DNA from: Oleispirillum sp965228165
GTDB lineage: Bacteria > Pseudomonadota > Alphaproteobacteria > Rhodospirillales > Rhodospirillaceae
Assembly (NCBI GenBank): GCA_965228165.1
Contig: CBDDHB010000002.1
Coordinates: 310,001-374,000, forward strand
Length of the DNA: 64,000 nt
Reading direction: 5' to 3'
A model generated the notes under the pieces. That model was given only the letters and a program-made list of their open reading frames with translations, did not search any database and was not told the origin of the DNA. The translations under genes were made by a program, and so were the position numbers. Below are positions 46,085-54,688 of this stretch, piece by piece; position 1 is the stretch's first letter, and the number at the start of each line of letters is the position of its first letter.

Positions 46085-48220
46085 TCAGTTGCGGGCGCGT
46101 TCGACCGCGCTGATCGCCGAGGTCGCCCGAAGCGCCTCGATGATGTTGGTCAGGTGGCGCACGTCGCGCACCTCGATATCCACGATGATCTCGTAGAAGG
46201 CCTTGGAGCGGTTGACGATCTTCAGATTGACGATATTGCCGTTGTTCTGCGCGATCAGCATGGTCAGGGTGCCGATGGCGGACGGCTCGTTGGCAAGGAT
46301 CAGCTTCACCCGGCCGATGTGCGAATCCTCCTGGCTGTCCTCGTCCCACGAAATGTCCAGCCAGCGCTCCGGCTCGTCGGCCAGGCGCTCCAGGGTCGGG
46401 CAATCGATGGTGTGGACGGTGACGCCCTTACCGGTGGAAACGATGCCGACGATGCGGTCGCCGGGCAGCGGATGGCAACACTGCGCTAAATGGATCGCCA
46501 TGCCCGGAATCAGCCCCTTGATCGGCAGGGCGGCACCGGGTTTCGCCTTGCTCCGCGCCCGCGCCAGGGGCAGAACCTTGTCCGGCTTCGGCTGGTCCTT
46601 CAGTTCGGGATAGACCGCCTGCACCACCTCGCGGCCCGAGACGTTGCCCTCGCCCACCAGGGCGCGCAGATCGTCGGCGCTGCCCACCTTGAACTGCCTG
46701 CAGCAGCCCTCCAGGCCGCGTTCGCTCAGTTCCACGCCCGCCTGACGGAAGGTGCGCTCCAGGATCTGTCGGCCGAGTTCCAGGTACTGTTCGCGCTGCT
46801 GGGTGCGGACGAAACGACGGATGCGGGTGCGCGCCTTGGCGGTGACGACGAAACGTTCCCATTCCGCCGAGGGATGCTGCGTCTTCGAAGTGACGATCTC
46901 GACCTGATCGCCGTTGTGCAGCTCGGTGCGCAGGGTGACGATGCGGCCGTTGACCTTGGCGCCGACGCAACGGTCGCCCACCGCGGTATGCACCGCATAG
47001 GCGAAGTCCACCGGGGTCGAGCCGCTGGGCAGCGAGATCAGATCCCCCTTCGGGGTGAAGCAGAACACCTGATCGGCGTACATCTCCAGGCGGGTGTTCT
47101 CCAGGAACTCCTCGGGGCTGGAGGCATGGTCGAGAATTTCCAGCAACTCCCGCAGCCAGCGGAACTGCTTGCCGTCGTGGCGGATGTCCTGCTTGTACTG
47201 CCAGTGCGCGGCGACGCCCAACTCGTTGACCGCATGCATTTCGCGGGTGCGGATCTGCACCTCGATGCGGTGGCGCTGCGGCCCGATCACCCCGGTGTGC
47301 AGGCACTGATAGCCGTTCGGCTTCGGCGTCGAGATGTAGTCCTTGAAGCGACCCGGCACCATCGGATACTGGCTGTGGATGATGCCGAGGGCGCGATAGC
47401 AATCCTCCAGGCTGTCGACCAGAATGCGGAAGGCCATGATGTCGGACAACTGCTCGAAGCCGACGTCCTTCCGTTGCATCTTGCGCCAGATCGAATAGGG
47501 CGTCTTTTCCCGACCGGTGACGTTGGCGATGACGCCCCCCGCCTCCAGCGTGCCGCGCAATTCCTGAATGATCGTGTCGATCAGCGCGGTGCCCTGTTCG
47601 CGCAGGAAGGACAGACGGGTGATGATCGACTGCCGGGCGTCGGCATACAGTTCGGCGAAGGCCAGGTCCTCGAGTTCGGTCTTGATTTCCTGCAAGCCGA
47701 TGCGCTCCGCCAGGGGCGCATAGATTTCCATGGTCTCGAGGGCGATGCGGCGGCGTTTCTCCGGCGAGGCGACGAAATGCAGGGTCCGCATGTTGTGGGT
47801 GCGGTCCGCCAGCTTGACCAGAAGGACGCGGATGTCCTCGCTCATCGCCAGCACGAACTTACGGAAGTTCTCCGCCTGCTTGCTCAGGTCGGATTGCAGC
47901 TGGATGCGAGTCAGCTTGGTCACGCCATCGACCAGATTGGCGACGTCCTGGCCGAAAACATTCTTTATATCATCGTATGTTGCCGCTGTATCTTCAAGCG
48001 TATCATGAAGCAGGCCGGTGATGATCGAAGCGGTGTCCAGGCGGTATTTGGTGAGGATGCCCGCCACCTCGATGGGATGAGAGAAGTACGGGTCGCCGCT
48101 TTCGCGGACCTGACTTCCGTGCATCTTCATCGCATAGACGTAGGCACGATTGAGGGCGTCCTCGTCCACGGATGGATCGTAGGATTTGACGCGCTCCACC
48201 AGTTCGTACTGGCGCATCAT
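46085..48220 (-). CDS. RelA/SpoT family (p)ppGpp synthetase/hydrolase
   Basis: Bifunctional RSH enzyme of the stringent response. The 711 residues contain an HD hydrolase domain with an intact motif (TGLLHDTLEDTAA) and KLADRTHNMRTL, a synthetase domain (FRILVDSLEDCYRALGIIH ... RFKDYISTPKPNGYQCLHT), a TGS domain (FTPKGDLISLPSGSTPVDFAYAVHT) and a C-terminal ACT domain (NNGNIVNLKIVNRS). It is the single long RSH expected in alphaproteobacteria. ATG 48217 is an alternative start; GGGAGG lies upstream. Confidence 0.95.
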   Translation of the reverse strand: MMRQYELVERVKSYDPSVDEDALNRAYVYAMKMHGSQVRESGDPYFSHPIEVAGILTKYRLDTASIITGLLHDTLEDTAATYDDIKNVFGQDVANLVDGVTKLTRIQLQSDLSKQAENFRKFVLAMSEDIRVLLVKLADRTHNMRTLHFVASPEKRRRIALETMEIYAPLAERIGLQEIKTELEDLAFAELYADARQSIITRLSFLREQGTALIDTIIQELRGTLEAGGVIANVTGREKTPYSIWRKMQRKDVGFEQLSDIMAFRILVDSLEDCYRALGIIHSQYPMVPGRFKDYISTPKPNGYQCLHTGVIGPQRHRIEVQIRTREMHAVNELGVAAHWQYKQDIRHDGKQFRWLRELLEILDHASSPEEFLENTRLEMYADQVFCFTPKGDLISLPSGSTPVDFAYAVHTAVGDRCVGAKVNGRIVTLRTELHNGDQVEIVTSKTQHPSAEWERFVVTAKARTRIRRFVRTQQREQYLELGRQILERTFRQAGVELSERGLEGCCRQFKVGSADDLRALVGEGNVSGREVVQAVYPELKDQPKPDKVLPLARARSKAKPGAALPIKGLIPGMAIHLAQCCHPLPGDRIVGIVSTGKGVTVHTIDCPTLERLADEPERWLDISWDEDSQEDSHIGRVKLILANEPSAIGTLTMLIAQNNGNIVNLKIVNRSKAFYEIIVDIEVRDVRHLTNIIEALRATSAISAVERARN

Positions 48221-48261
48221 GCCGGTCTGACCTCCCTTGTCCTTCGGCTCAAGGCCTCAAG

Positions 48262-48294
48262 ACGACAAAAGCGACTGCCAGTGCAGCCGCTTTC
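48262..48294 (-). terminator. Intrinsic terminator after rpoZ
   Basis: On the reverse strand AAAGCGGCTGC-ACTG-GCAGTCGCTTT forms an 11-bp stem with one G-T pair, followed by TTGTCGTC. It lies between rpoZ and the RSH gene, so part of the transcription stops here and the RSH gene may have its own promoter. Confidence 0.65.
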
Positions 48295-48362
48295 GGATGA
48301 CGGCGCGCCCGATTGCGCGCCATCCACGCACCACCCTGCCCGGTTCGAAGCCCCGAACCGGA

Positions 48363-48755
48363 TCAGACGTCTTCCTCGGTCTCGTCGTCGGAGGAAATGA
48401 AGTCCGTCTCGTCCTGCTCGGTCAGCGAATCTTCGCGCATTTCCTGGGACAAATCCAGATTCATCGACGCTTCGGCCAACTCGATCTCGATCGCCTGCAT
48501 TTCGGCGTCGTCCTCCGGCTCGTCGAAATCGACGGTCTTCTGCAAGCCCTGGATCACTGCGGTCCGCAAGACATCGACATCGACCGTGTCGTCGGCGATC
48601 TCGCGCAGCGAGACCACGGTGGTCTTGTCGTTGTCGCGATCCACCGTCAACGGCGCGCCAGCGCTGATGTCGCGGGCACGTTGCGCGGTCAAGAGGACCA
48701 GTTCGAACCGGTTCGGAACCTTGAGAATGCAGTCTTCGACCGTGACGCGGGCCAT
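48363..48755 (-). CDS. rpoZ: RNA polymerase omega subunit
   Basis: Small subunit that helps assemble RNA polymerase and forms part of a ppGpp site in proteobacteria. MARVTVEDCILKVPNRFELVLLTAQRARDI and KTTVVSLREIADDTV are canonical. At 130 residues it is longer than E. coli omega (91) because of a strongly acidic C-terminal tail, rich in Asp and Glu, from about residue 76, as found in other alphaproteobacteria. It is encoded just upstream of the (p)ppGpp synthetase gene. Confidence 0.96.
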   Translation of the reverse strand: MARVTVEDCILKVPNRFELVLLTAQRARDISAGAPLTVDRDNDKTTVVSLREIADDTVDVDVLRTAVIQGLQKTVDFDEPEDDAEMQAIEIELAEASMNLDLSQEMREDSLTEQDETDFISSDDETEEDV

Positions 48756-48847
48756 GGAACATCCTGATCAGTCTAAAAACGGGAGAGAACTTGTAATCCC
48801 TCCTTGACATAAAGGCAAGCCCGCTCGCAGGCAAGCCCCGCCGCGCG

Positions 48848-49333
48848 TCAAGGCAGACGGTGAATCCCCTGCCCCGGCGGCAGGGCGGCGATCAGCGCGT
48901 CGATCCCCAGACCGGAGACCGGATGAATCCACCCCGGCGCGACGTCACGCAACGGAAACAGCACGAAGGCGCGCTCCGCCAGGCGCGGATGGGGAAGTAC
49001 CGGGTCGGCGGCCCTCACCAGACCGTGGAAATCCAGCAAGTCCAGATCCAGGGGGCGCGCCGCGTTGATCGCGCCGCGCCGACGCCCGAACTCCGCCTCG
49101 ATGGCGTGCAGCGCGGCCAGAAGCGACGGCGCATCCAGGGCGGTTTCGATCTCGGCGACGCCGTTGACGAAGTCCGGCTGGTCGGAGACCGGCACCGGCG
49201 TGGTCCGATACCAGGAGGAACGGGCACGCGGAAGCATTCCATACACGGCGAAACGCGACAATGCCGCTTCCAGAGTTTGCCGGGGGGTTCCATGCCCGCT
49301 TGGCAGATTTCCGCCCAAGGCCACCAGAATCAC
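48848..49333 (-). CDS. folK: Hydroxymethyldihydropterin pyrophosphokinase
   Basis: Folate biosynthesis: transfers pyrophosphate to hydroxymethyldihydropterin. The 161-residue protein has LVALGGNLPSG, SSWYRTTPVPVSDQPDFVNGV, EFGRRRGAINAARPLDLDLLDF and LPHPRLAERAFVLFPLRDVAP, the HPPK signature. It heads the reverse run folK-rpoZ-RSH and is divergent from the NYN-domain gene. Confidence 0.93.
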   Translation of the reverse strand: MILVALGGNLPSGHGTPRQTLEAALSRFAVYGMLPRARSSWYRTTPVPVSDQPDFVNGVAEIETALDAPSLLAALHAIEAEFGRRRGAINAARPLDLDLLDFHGLVRAADPVLPHPRLAERAFVLFPLRDVAPGWIHPVSGLGIDALIAALPPGQGIHRLP

Positions 49334-49385
49334 CGCCGCCTCCTCTTGAATCGTGGATTTTACGGCGATTTCTTGGCAAAAGCCG

Positions 49386-49415
49386 TTGACCCGCCGGGGG
49401 ATCGCATCTTACATA
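49386..49415 (+). promoter_or_regulatory. Possible promoter of the NYN-udgB pair
   Basis: TTGACC then, after 17-18 bases, TTACATA. It lies in the 251-base divergent gap between folK and the NYN gene (49334-49584), which holds no other gene; the gap also has AT-rich stretches near 49440-49460. Confidence 0.4.
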
Positions 49416-49584
49416 CCCAGATTGAGGGATGTCCTCGGGATTTTGCTTTATTTATTTCGCCGTCCCAGATATCGCGGTCGCATACGGATAAAAAGGCTTT
49501 CGACGTTTCCCCCATCCGGTCGATTTCTCGCCGCCGCCGCCTCGCCCGTACTGTGTTTTTTCCGTCTTTTCAGGATTGAGGACG

Positions 49585-50205
49585 ATGATTTTTTATTCGC
49601 AGGAACGAATCGGTCTGTTCATCGACGGATCGAATCTTTACGCCGCCGCGCGGGCCCTTGGTTTCGACATCGATTACAAGCGGTTGCTGGAACTGTTCGC
49701 CGAAAAGGGCATCCTGGTCCGGGCCTTCTATTACACCGCCCTGATCGAGGACCAGGAGTATTCCCCGATTCGCCCCCTGGTGGACTGGCTGGACTACAAC
49801 GGCTACACCATGGTCACCAAGCCGACCAAGGAGTTCACCGATGCCTCCGGTCGCCGCAAGATCAAGGGCAACATGGATATCGAACTGGCCATCGACGTGA
49901 TGGAGATGGCCGAGCACCTGGAACACATCGTGCTGTTCTCGGGAGATGGCGATTTCCGGCGTCTGGTCGAGGCGGTGCAGCGCAAGGGCATGCGCGTCAC
50001 CGTGGTCAGCACGGTGCGCTCGCAGCCGCCGATGGTCGCCGACGAGTTGCGGCGTCAGGCCGACAACTTCATCGAACTGGCGGAATTGCAGACCACGATC
50101 TCCCGCGCCGGGTCCGGCGGCGCGCCGCGCGAGGATCTGCGCATGCCGACCAGCCGCGAGAACCCGGAGCACGAGTTGATGGGCCTCGCCGACGATGATA
50201 TCTGA
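49585..50205 (+). CDS. NYN domain protein (LabA/DUF88 family)
   Basis: A 206-residue PIN-like NYN-domain protein, a family of predicted RNases. Three conserved acidic clusters are present: GLFIDGSNLYAAARALG, KGNMDIELAIDVMEMA and IVLFSGDGDFRRLVEAVQRKG, followed by VSTVRSQPPMVADELRRQADNFIEL. The C-terminus is a short disordered tail. ATG 49585 follows AGGATTGAGG; TTG 49576 is possible. It overlaps the uracil-DNA glycosylase gene by 11 bases. The RNA substrate is unknown. Confidence 0.88.
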   Translation: MIFYSQERIGLFIDGSNLYAAARALGFDIDYKRLLELFAEKGILVRAFYYTALIEDQEYSPIRPLVDWLDYNGYTMVTKPTKEFTDASGRRKIKGNMDIELAIDVMEMAEHLEHIVLFSGDGDFRRLVEAVQRKGMRVTVVSTVRSQPPMVADELRRQADNFIELAELQTTISRAGSGGAPREDLRMPTSRENPEHELMGLADDDI

Positions 50206-50830
50206 GGCCGCCCGCGGCCCCGCGCCCGACTGTCCGCTCTGTCCCCGGTTGGCAGCGTTCCGCGCCGCCAACCGGGCCGCCCTGCCCGCCTATTTCAACG
50301 CGCCGGTGCCGTCGTTCGGCGGCCCCGCGCCCTGGCTTCTGATCGTCGGACTGGCCCCCGGCCTGCACGGAGCCAACCGCACCGGCCGCCCCTTCACCGG
50401 CGACTATGCGGGCGATCTGCTGTACGACACCCTGCTTTCCTTCGGACTGGCTACCGGAAGCTACGGTAAATCGCCGGACGACGGCCTGACCCTGGTCGGC
50501 TGCCGCATCGCCAACGCGGTCCGCTGCGTGCCGCCGCAAAACAAGCCGACGCCCGAGGAAGCCCGGACCTGCCTGCCCTTCCTGAAGGCGGAAATCGCGG
50601 AGAATCCGAACCTGCGGGCGATCGTCGCCCTGGGGGGGATCGCCCACGCCGCCGTACTGTCCGCCCTGGGCGCGAAGAAATCGGCGCATCCCTTCGCCCA
50701 CGGCGCGGCGCACCCGCTGCCGGGCGGCCTGACCCTGTTCGACAGCTACCACTGCTCCCGCTACAACACCAATACCCGCCGCCTGACGCCGGACATGTTC
50801 CGCGCGGTGTTCGCCCGGGCGATGGCGTAA
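50195..50830 (+). CDS. Uracil-DNA glycosylase, family 5 (UdgB-like)
   Basis: An Fe-S uracil-DNA glycosylase of 211 residues. Motif 1 is LAPGLHGANRTGRPFTGDYAG, where family 5 lacks the polar catalytic residue of family 4; motif 2 is HCSRYNTNTRRLT, the family 5 form. Cys residues in CPLC near the N-terminus, NAVRCVPP and RTCLPFL can bind a 4Fe-4S cluster. It removes uracil, and in relatives hypoxanthine, from DNA. It overlaps the NYN gene by 11 bases, so the two are probably co-translated. Confidence 0.87.
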   Translation: MISEAARGPAPDCPLCPRLAAFRAANRAALPAYFNAPVPSFGGPAPWLLIVGLAPGLHGANRTGRPFTGDYAGDLLYDTLLSFGLATGSYGKSPDDGLTLVGCRIANAVRCVPPQNKPTPEEARTCLPFLKAEIAENPNLRAIVALGGIAHAAVLSALGAKKSAHPFAHGAAHPLPGGLTLFDSYHCSRYNTNTRRLTPDMFRAVFARAMA

Positions 50831-50834
50831 CACC

Positions 50835-51020
50835 AGGCCGGGGCGCTGCCCCGGACCCGCTAGGGGCCGAACGGCCCCTAGAACCCCGATACTGGTTTTT
50901 CGCCGCGTCAGCGGCAATCGACCATCACGCCGCGCGATCGTTTTATCCCGCTTCGCGGAAAAACAGAATGGGACCACAGGGTCCGCGACCCTGTGCGGGG
51001 TCCGGGGCTGGCCCCGGCCT
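50835..51020. repeat. Composite inverted repeat with multiple hairpins
   Basis: The 194-base gap between udgB and smpB is bounded by two near-identical inverted units: AGGCCGGGGC...CCGGACCCGC at 50835-50860, and its reverse complement form at 50996-51020. Inside are perfect hairpins TAGGGGCC-GAAC-GGCCCCTA (50861-50880) and CACAGGGTC-CGC-GACCCTGTG (50975-50995), plus a GCCGC/GCGGC pair. It looks like a BIME-type palindromic element and can act as the terminator for both convergent genes. Confidence 0.75.
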
Positions 51021-51024
51021 AGTT

Positions 51025-51516
51025 TTACCCCTTGTCCCGCAGGATGCGGGCTTTTTCCCGCTGCCAGTCGCGGGCCTTTTCGGTTTCGCGCTTGTCGTGC
51101 TGTTTCTTGCCGGTGGCGAGGCCGAGCAGCACCTTGGCGATGCCCTTGTCGTTGAAATAGAGCTTCAGCGGCACGATGGTGCGGCCCTCGCGGGTCACCG
51201 CGCCCAGCCATTTGCGAGCCTCGCGCTTGTGAACCAGAAGCTTGCGGGCGCGGCGCGCCTCGTGCTGGAAGATCGTCGCCTTGGCGTATTCCGGAATATA
51301 GGCGTTGTAGAGGGCAAGCTCCGCCTCTCCCCCGCCCTTCATCAGACCGGCGTAGGAATCGTTCAGGTTGGCCTGACCGTGACGCAGGGATTTGACCTCG
51401 CTGCCGGAAAGGACCAGACCGGCCTCCAGCGTCGTCTCGATCGCGTAATCGAAGCGCGCCCGGCGGTTCTCGCTGACCACGCCGGTGGAAATCATTGCCT
51501 TGCGGGGTTGTTTCAT
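51025..51516 (-). CDS. smpB: SsrA-binding protein SmpB
   Basis: Partner of tmRNA in trans-translation. The 163-residue protein has VVSENRRARFDYAIETTLEAGLVLSGSEVKSLR, NAYIPEYAKATIFQHEARRARKLL and the basic tail HDKRETEKARDWQREKARIL that enters the empty mRNA channel. It follows dapA by 16 bases on the reverse strand. No ssrA gene is seen in the window. Confidence 0.96.
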   Translation of the reverse strand: MKQPRKAMISTGVVSENRRARFDYAIETTLEAGLVLSGSEVKSLRHGQANLNDSYAGLMKGGGEAELALYNAYIPEYAKATIFQHEARRARKLLVHKREARKWLGAVTREGRTIVPLKLYFNDKGIAKVLLGLATGKKQHDKRETEKARDWQREKARILRDKG

Positions 51517-51532
51517 CGGCTAAGGAGGCGCC

Positions 51533-52405
51533 TTACAGCAGCCCCACCTTCTTCATCGCCGCCTCGACCTTGGCGCGGCCTTCCGCCGACAACGGCGCGA
51601 GCGGAAGGCGGCAGTCCGGCAGGGCGCGTCCGAGCAGGGAGACCGCGTATTTCGCCGGAGCCGGGCTCGATTCGCAGAACATCGCGTCGTGCAGGGGCAT
51701 CAGGCGGTCGCGGAGTTCCCAGACCTTGGCGAAATCGCCCGCCATCCAGGCGGTGTGGAGTTCCGAACACAGGCGCGGCGCGACGTTGGAGGAAACCGAG
51801 ATGCAGCCGTGTCCGCCCTGCGCCAGGAAGGCGGTGACGGTGGCGTCCTCGCCCGAAAGCTGGCAGAACGACAGGCCGATTTCCACCCGCGTCTTCAGCG
51901 GTCGGGCCAGATCGGCGGTGGCGTCCTTGACCCCGACGATGTTCGGCAGCTTGGCCAGACGGTCCATCGTCGCCACCGACATGTCGATGACGCTGCGGCC
52001 CGGAATATTGTAAAGGATGATCGGCAGGTCCACGGCCTCGGCGATCGCCTTGAAATGCAGGTACTGCCCTTCGGGATTCGGCTTGTTGTAATAGGGGGCG
52101 ACCACCAGCAGGGCGTCGGCCCCCGCCTTCTGCGCGTGCAGCGACAGGCGGACCGCCTCCTCCGTCGAGTTGGAGCCGGCGCCCGCGATCACCGGCGCCC
52201 GACCCTTCGCGACCTCGATACAGATTTCGACGACGCGGTCGTGTTCCTGGTGCGACAGGGTCGGCGATTCGCCGGTGGTTCCACAGGGAATCAGTCCGTG
52301 CGTGCCCTCGGCGATTTGCCAATCGACGAAGGCGGCAAAGGCTTTCTCGTCAACCTTGCCGTCGCGAAACGGGGTCACCAGCGCGGTCATCGAGCCTTTG
52401 AACAT
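51533..52405 (-). CDS. dapA: 4-hydroxy-tetrahydrodipicolinate synthase
   Basis: First committed step of lysine and diaminopimelate synthesis. The 290-residue TIM barrel has MTALVTPFRDGKVDEKAF, PCGTTGESPTLSHQEH, YYNKPNPEGQYLHFKAIAE, YNIPGRSVIDMS with the catalytic Tyr, and the Schiff-base Lys in VGVKDATADLARP. ATG 52405 is preferred, with GGAGCG upstream; ATG 52417 is an alternative. The dapA-smpB order is common in alphaproteobacteria. Confidence 0.96.
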   Translation of the reverse strand: MFKGSMTALVTPFRDGKVDEKAFAAFVDWQIAEGTHGLIPCGTTGESPTLSHQEHDRVVEICIEVAKGRAPVIAGAGSNSTEEAVRLSLHAQKAGADALLVVAPYYNKPNPEGQYLHFKAIAEAVDLPIILYNIPGRSVIDMSVATMDRLAKLPNIVGVKDATADLARPLKTRVEIGLSFCQLSGEDATVTAFLAQGGHGCISVSSNVAPRLCSELHTAWMAGDFAKVWELRDRLMPLHDAMFCESSPAPAKYAVSLLGRALPDCRLPLAPLSAEGRAKVEAAMKKVGLL

Positions 52406-52546
52406 CGGACGCTCCATTGATCATATTTCCGGACTTGCGGATGGATCGGAACCGGGGTTTACACTACCCGGCGGACGGAAGCGACAGAATAACGACAAGA
52501 CGACCGTCCGGCAATCGCAGGGATGCTGGTTTTCAAGGGGTTTTCC

Positions 52547-54634
52547 ATGAGTCGCGGACTTTCCGCCTGGTTTCTGGCTTGCGCGATGGCGCTATCGCCG
52601 CTGGCGCTTCCCCCTTCCGCCCTTGCCGCTGCCGAAACCAAGTCCAAGCCCGCTACCCCGGCCAAGGCCAAGGCGGCGAAGCCTTCGGCCAAGACCAAGG
52701 CGGCCAAGCCCCCGGCCAAGGCCAAATCCGCCGCCCGGACGCTCAAGCGCTCGGCGACGCGCAACCCGGCGATCGTCGCCGCCGAGGCGGGAAACTGGCG
52801 CGAGGTGCAGAAGGCGATCGCCGCCGCGCCGAAATCCTCCCTGGCGAAACTGTTGACCTGGATGAGTCTGCGCGCGCCGAAAAGCGGCGCCTCCTTCGAG
52901 ACTATCCGCGGGTTTCTCGAAGCCAATCCGTCCTGGCCGGATCGCGCCCTGCTGACCCGCCGCGCCGAAGAGGCGATCTGGGCCAGCGGCGACGAGGCGG
53001 CGCTGCGGCGCTGGTTCGCCAACGGCAAGGCATCGACCCGCGAGGGGATGATCTGGCTGGCCGAACAGGCGCGTGAACAGGGGCGCGAGGACGAAGCCGC
53101 CGCGCGTCTGCGCCGGATATGGACCGACGAGGCGTTCGCGCCGGAGCAGGAAACCGCCTTTCTGTCGGCGTACAAGGACGTCCTGCGGACGGAGGATCAC
53201 ATCCGCCGCCTCGACCGGTTGATCTGGGAACGTCGCTTCGGCGAGGCGCACCGGCAACTCCCACGGGTTCCGGCGGAGCCGCGCGCGGTGGCCGAGGCGC
53301 GTATCGCCATGGCCACGATGAGCCGCGCCGCGCAGAACGAACTTCTTCGCGTTCCCAAGCCGTTACTGAACGATCCTGGACTGGTTTACGAACGGGCAAG
53401 GTGGTTGCGGCGATCCCACAAGGAGGATCAGGCGGTCGCCCTTCTGCTCGCCCACGAAGGGGATCGCCCCTACCCCGATCTGTGGTGGGAGGAACAGGCC
53501 TATCTGGCCCGCGACGCGCTCTCCGACGGACGGATCAGCCAGGCCTATGGCCTTGCTTCCAGGCACGCCCTGACCGCGACAGCCAACCTGGCCGAGGCGG
53601 AATGGCTGGCCGGCTGGGTGGCCTTCCAGTTCCTGAAGGACAACGCCGCCGCCGAACGCCATTTCCAGCGCCTGTTCGACAGCGTCGGCACGCCGATCAG
53701 CCGGGCGCGCGGCGCCTATTGGCTGGGGCGCGTTCACGCCGCCGCGGGCGATGCCGCGAAGGCCGCCCAATGGTTCGCCCGCGCGGCGGAGGAACCGACC
53801 GCCTTCTACGGGCAGTTGGCGGCGGCGAAAACCCCCGAGAAGGCACCCGCCGCTCCGGAGCAGACGATCCCCAAGGAAGCGGCCGCCTGGGCGCAGCGCC
53901 ACGAACTCCTGGCGGTGTTGCGCCTGCTGGATCAATCCGGCGAGGATCGCCTGTTCGCCACCTTCTCCCGCGCCTTCTACAACGCGGCGCGCACCGACGG
54001 GGAGCGTCTGGCGGCGGTGGCCCGAGTGTCCGAGCTTTCGATCTCGCAAGGGGTGCGCCTGTCGCGTCTGCTGCGCCAGCACAACGTGCGGGAAACCCGC
54101 ATCGGCTATCCCCTGCCCAACTGGATGGAACTGCCGCCCTCGCCGCCGTCCGCCCTGGTTCTCGCGGTGATCCGGCAGGAAAGCAACTTCGACGTCCGGG
54201 CGGAAAGCTCCGTCGGAGCCAGGGGACTGATGCAACTGATGCCGAAAACCGCCGAGCGCGAGGCGCGGATGATGCGCCAGCCCTATGCGCCGGAATCCCT
54301 GACCCAGCGCCCCAGCCTCAACGTCGCGCTGGGCAGCCACTACCTGTGCCGTCTGCTCGACCGCTACGACGGACATCCGGCGCTGGCGCTGGCCGCCTAC
54401 AACGCCGGGGAAAGCCGGGTCGATCAGTGGCTGCGCAACGTCGGCGATCCGCGCGGCGGCGACATCGACGCCATCACCTGGATCGAATCCATCCCCTTCA
54501 AGGAAACCCGCAACTACGTGCAACGGGTTCTGGAAAACGCCGAAATCTACCGGCGCAGAACCGGCGGCGCGCCGGTCCTCCCTGCGGAATGGGCGCGTCT
54601 GCCCGAAGAGACCGCGCTGGCGGCGCGGCAATAA
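52547..54634 (+). CDS. slt: Soluble lytic murein transglycosylase
   Basis: Periplasmic muramidase. About 695 residues from ATG 52547 (AAGGGG upstream): a signal peptide (SAWFLACAMALSPLALPPSALAA), a highly basic Lys/Ala/Pro linker of about 45 residues, a long alpha-superhelical region with TPR-like repeats, and a C-terminal SLT domain with catalytic Glu in AVIRQESNFDVRAESSVGARGLMQLMPKTA and LAAYNAGESRVDQWL. ATG 52523 is an alternative start. It is divergent from dapA. Confidence 0.93.
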   Translation: MSRGLSAWFLACAMALSPLALPPSALAAAETKSKPATPAKAKAAKPSAKTKAAKPPAKAKSAARTLKRSATRNPAIVAAEAGNWREVQKAIAAAPKSSLAKLLTWMSLRAPKSGASFETIRGFLEANPSWPDRALLTRRAEEAIWASGDEAALRRWFANGKASTREGMIWLAEQAREQGREDEAAARLRRIWTDEAFAPEQETAFLSAYKDVLRTEDHIRRLDRLIWERRFGEAHRQLPRVPAEPRAVAEARIAMATMSRAAQNELLRVPKPLLNDPGLVYERARWLRRSHKEDQAVALLLAHEGDRPYPDLWWEEQAYLARDALSDGRISQAYGLASRHALTATANLAEAEWLAGWVAFQFLKDNAAAERHFQRLFDSVGTPISRARGAYWLGRVHAAAGDAAKAAQWFARAAEEPTAFYGQLAAAKTPEKAPAAPEQTIPKEAAAWAQRHELLAVLRLLDQSGEDRLFATFSRAFYNAARTDGERLAAVARVSELSISQGVRLSRLLRQHNVRETRIGYPLPNWMELPPSPPSALVLAVIRQESNFDVRAESSVGARGLMQLMPKTAEREARMMRQPYAPESLTQRPSLNVALGSHYLCRLLDRYDGHPALALAAYNAGESRVDQWLRNVGDPRGGDIDAITWIESIPFKETRNYVQRVLENAEIYRRRTGGAPVLPAEWARLPEETALAARQ

Positions 54635-54637
54635 GAA

Positions 54638-54664
54638 GCGGGCCGGAGAATCCATCCGGCCCGC
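54638..54664. terminator. Terminator between slt and bactofilin
   Basis: GCGGGCCGGA-GAATCCA-TCCGGCCCGC, a perfect 10-bp stem just after the slt stop, between convergent genes. The T run is weak. Confidence 0.6.
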
Positions 54665-54688
54665 CATTCTCGGGAAAGGCAAAATCGC

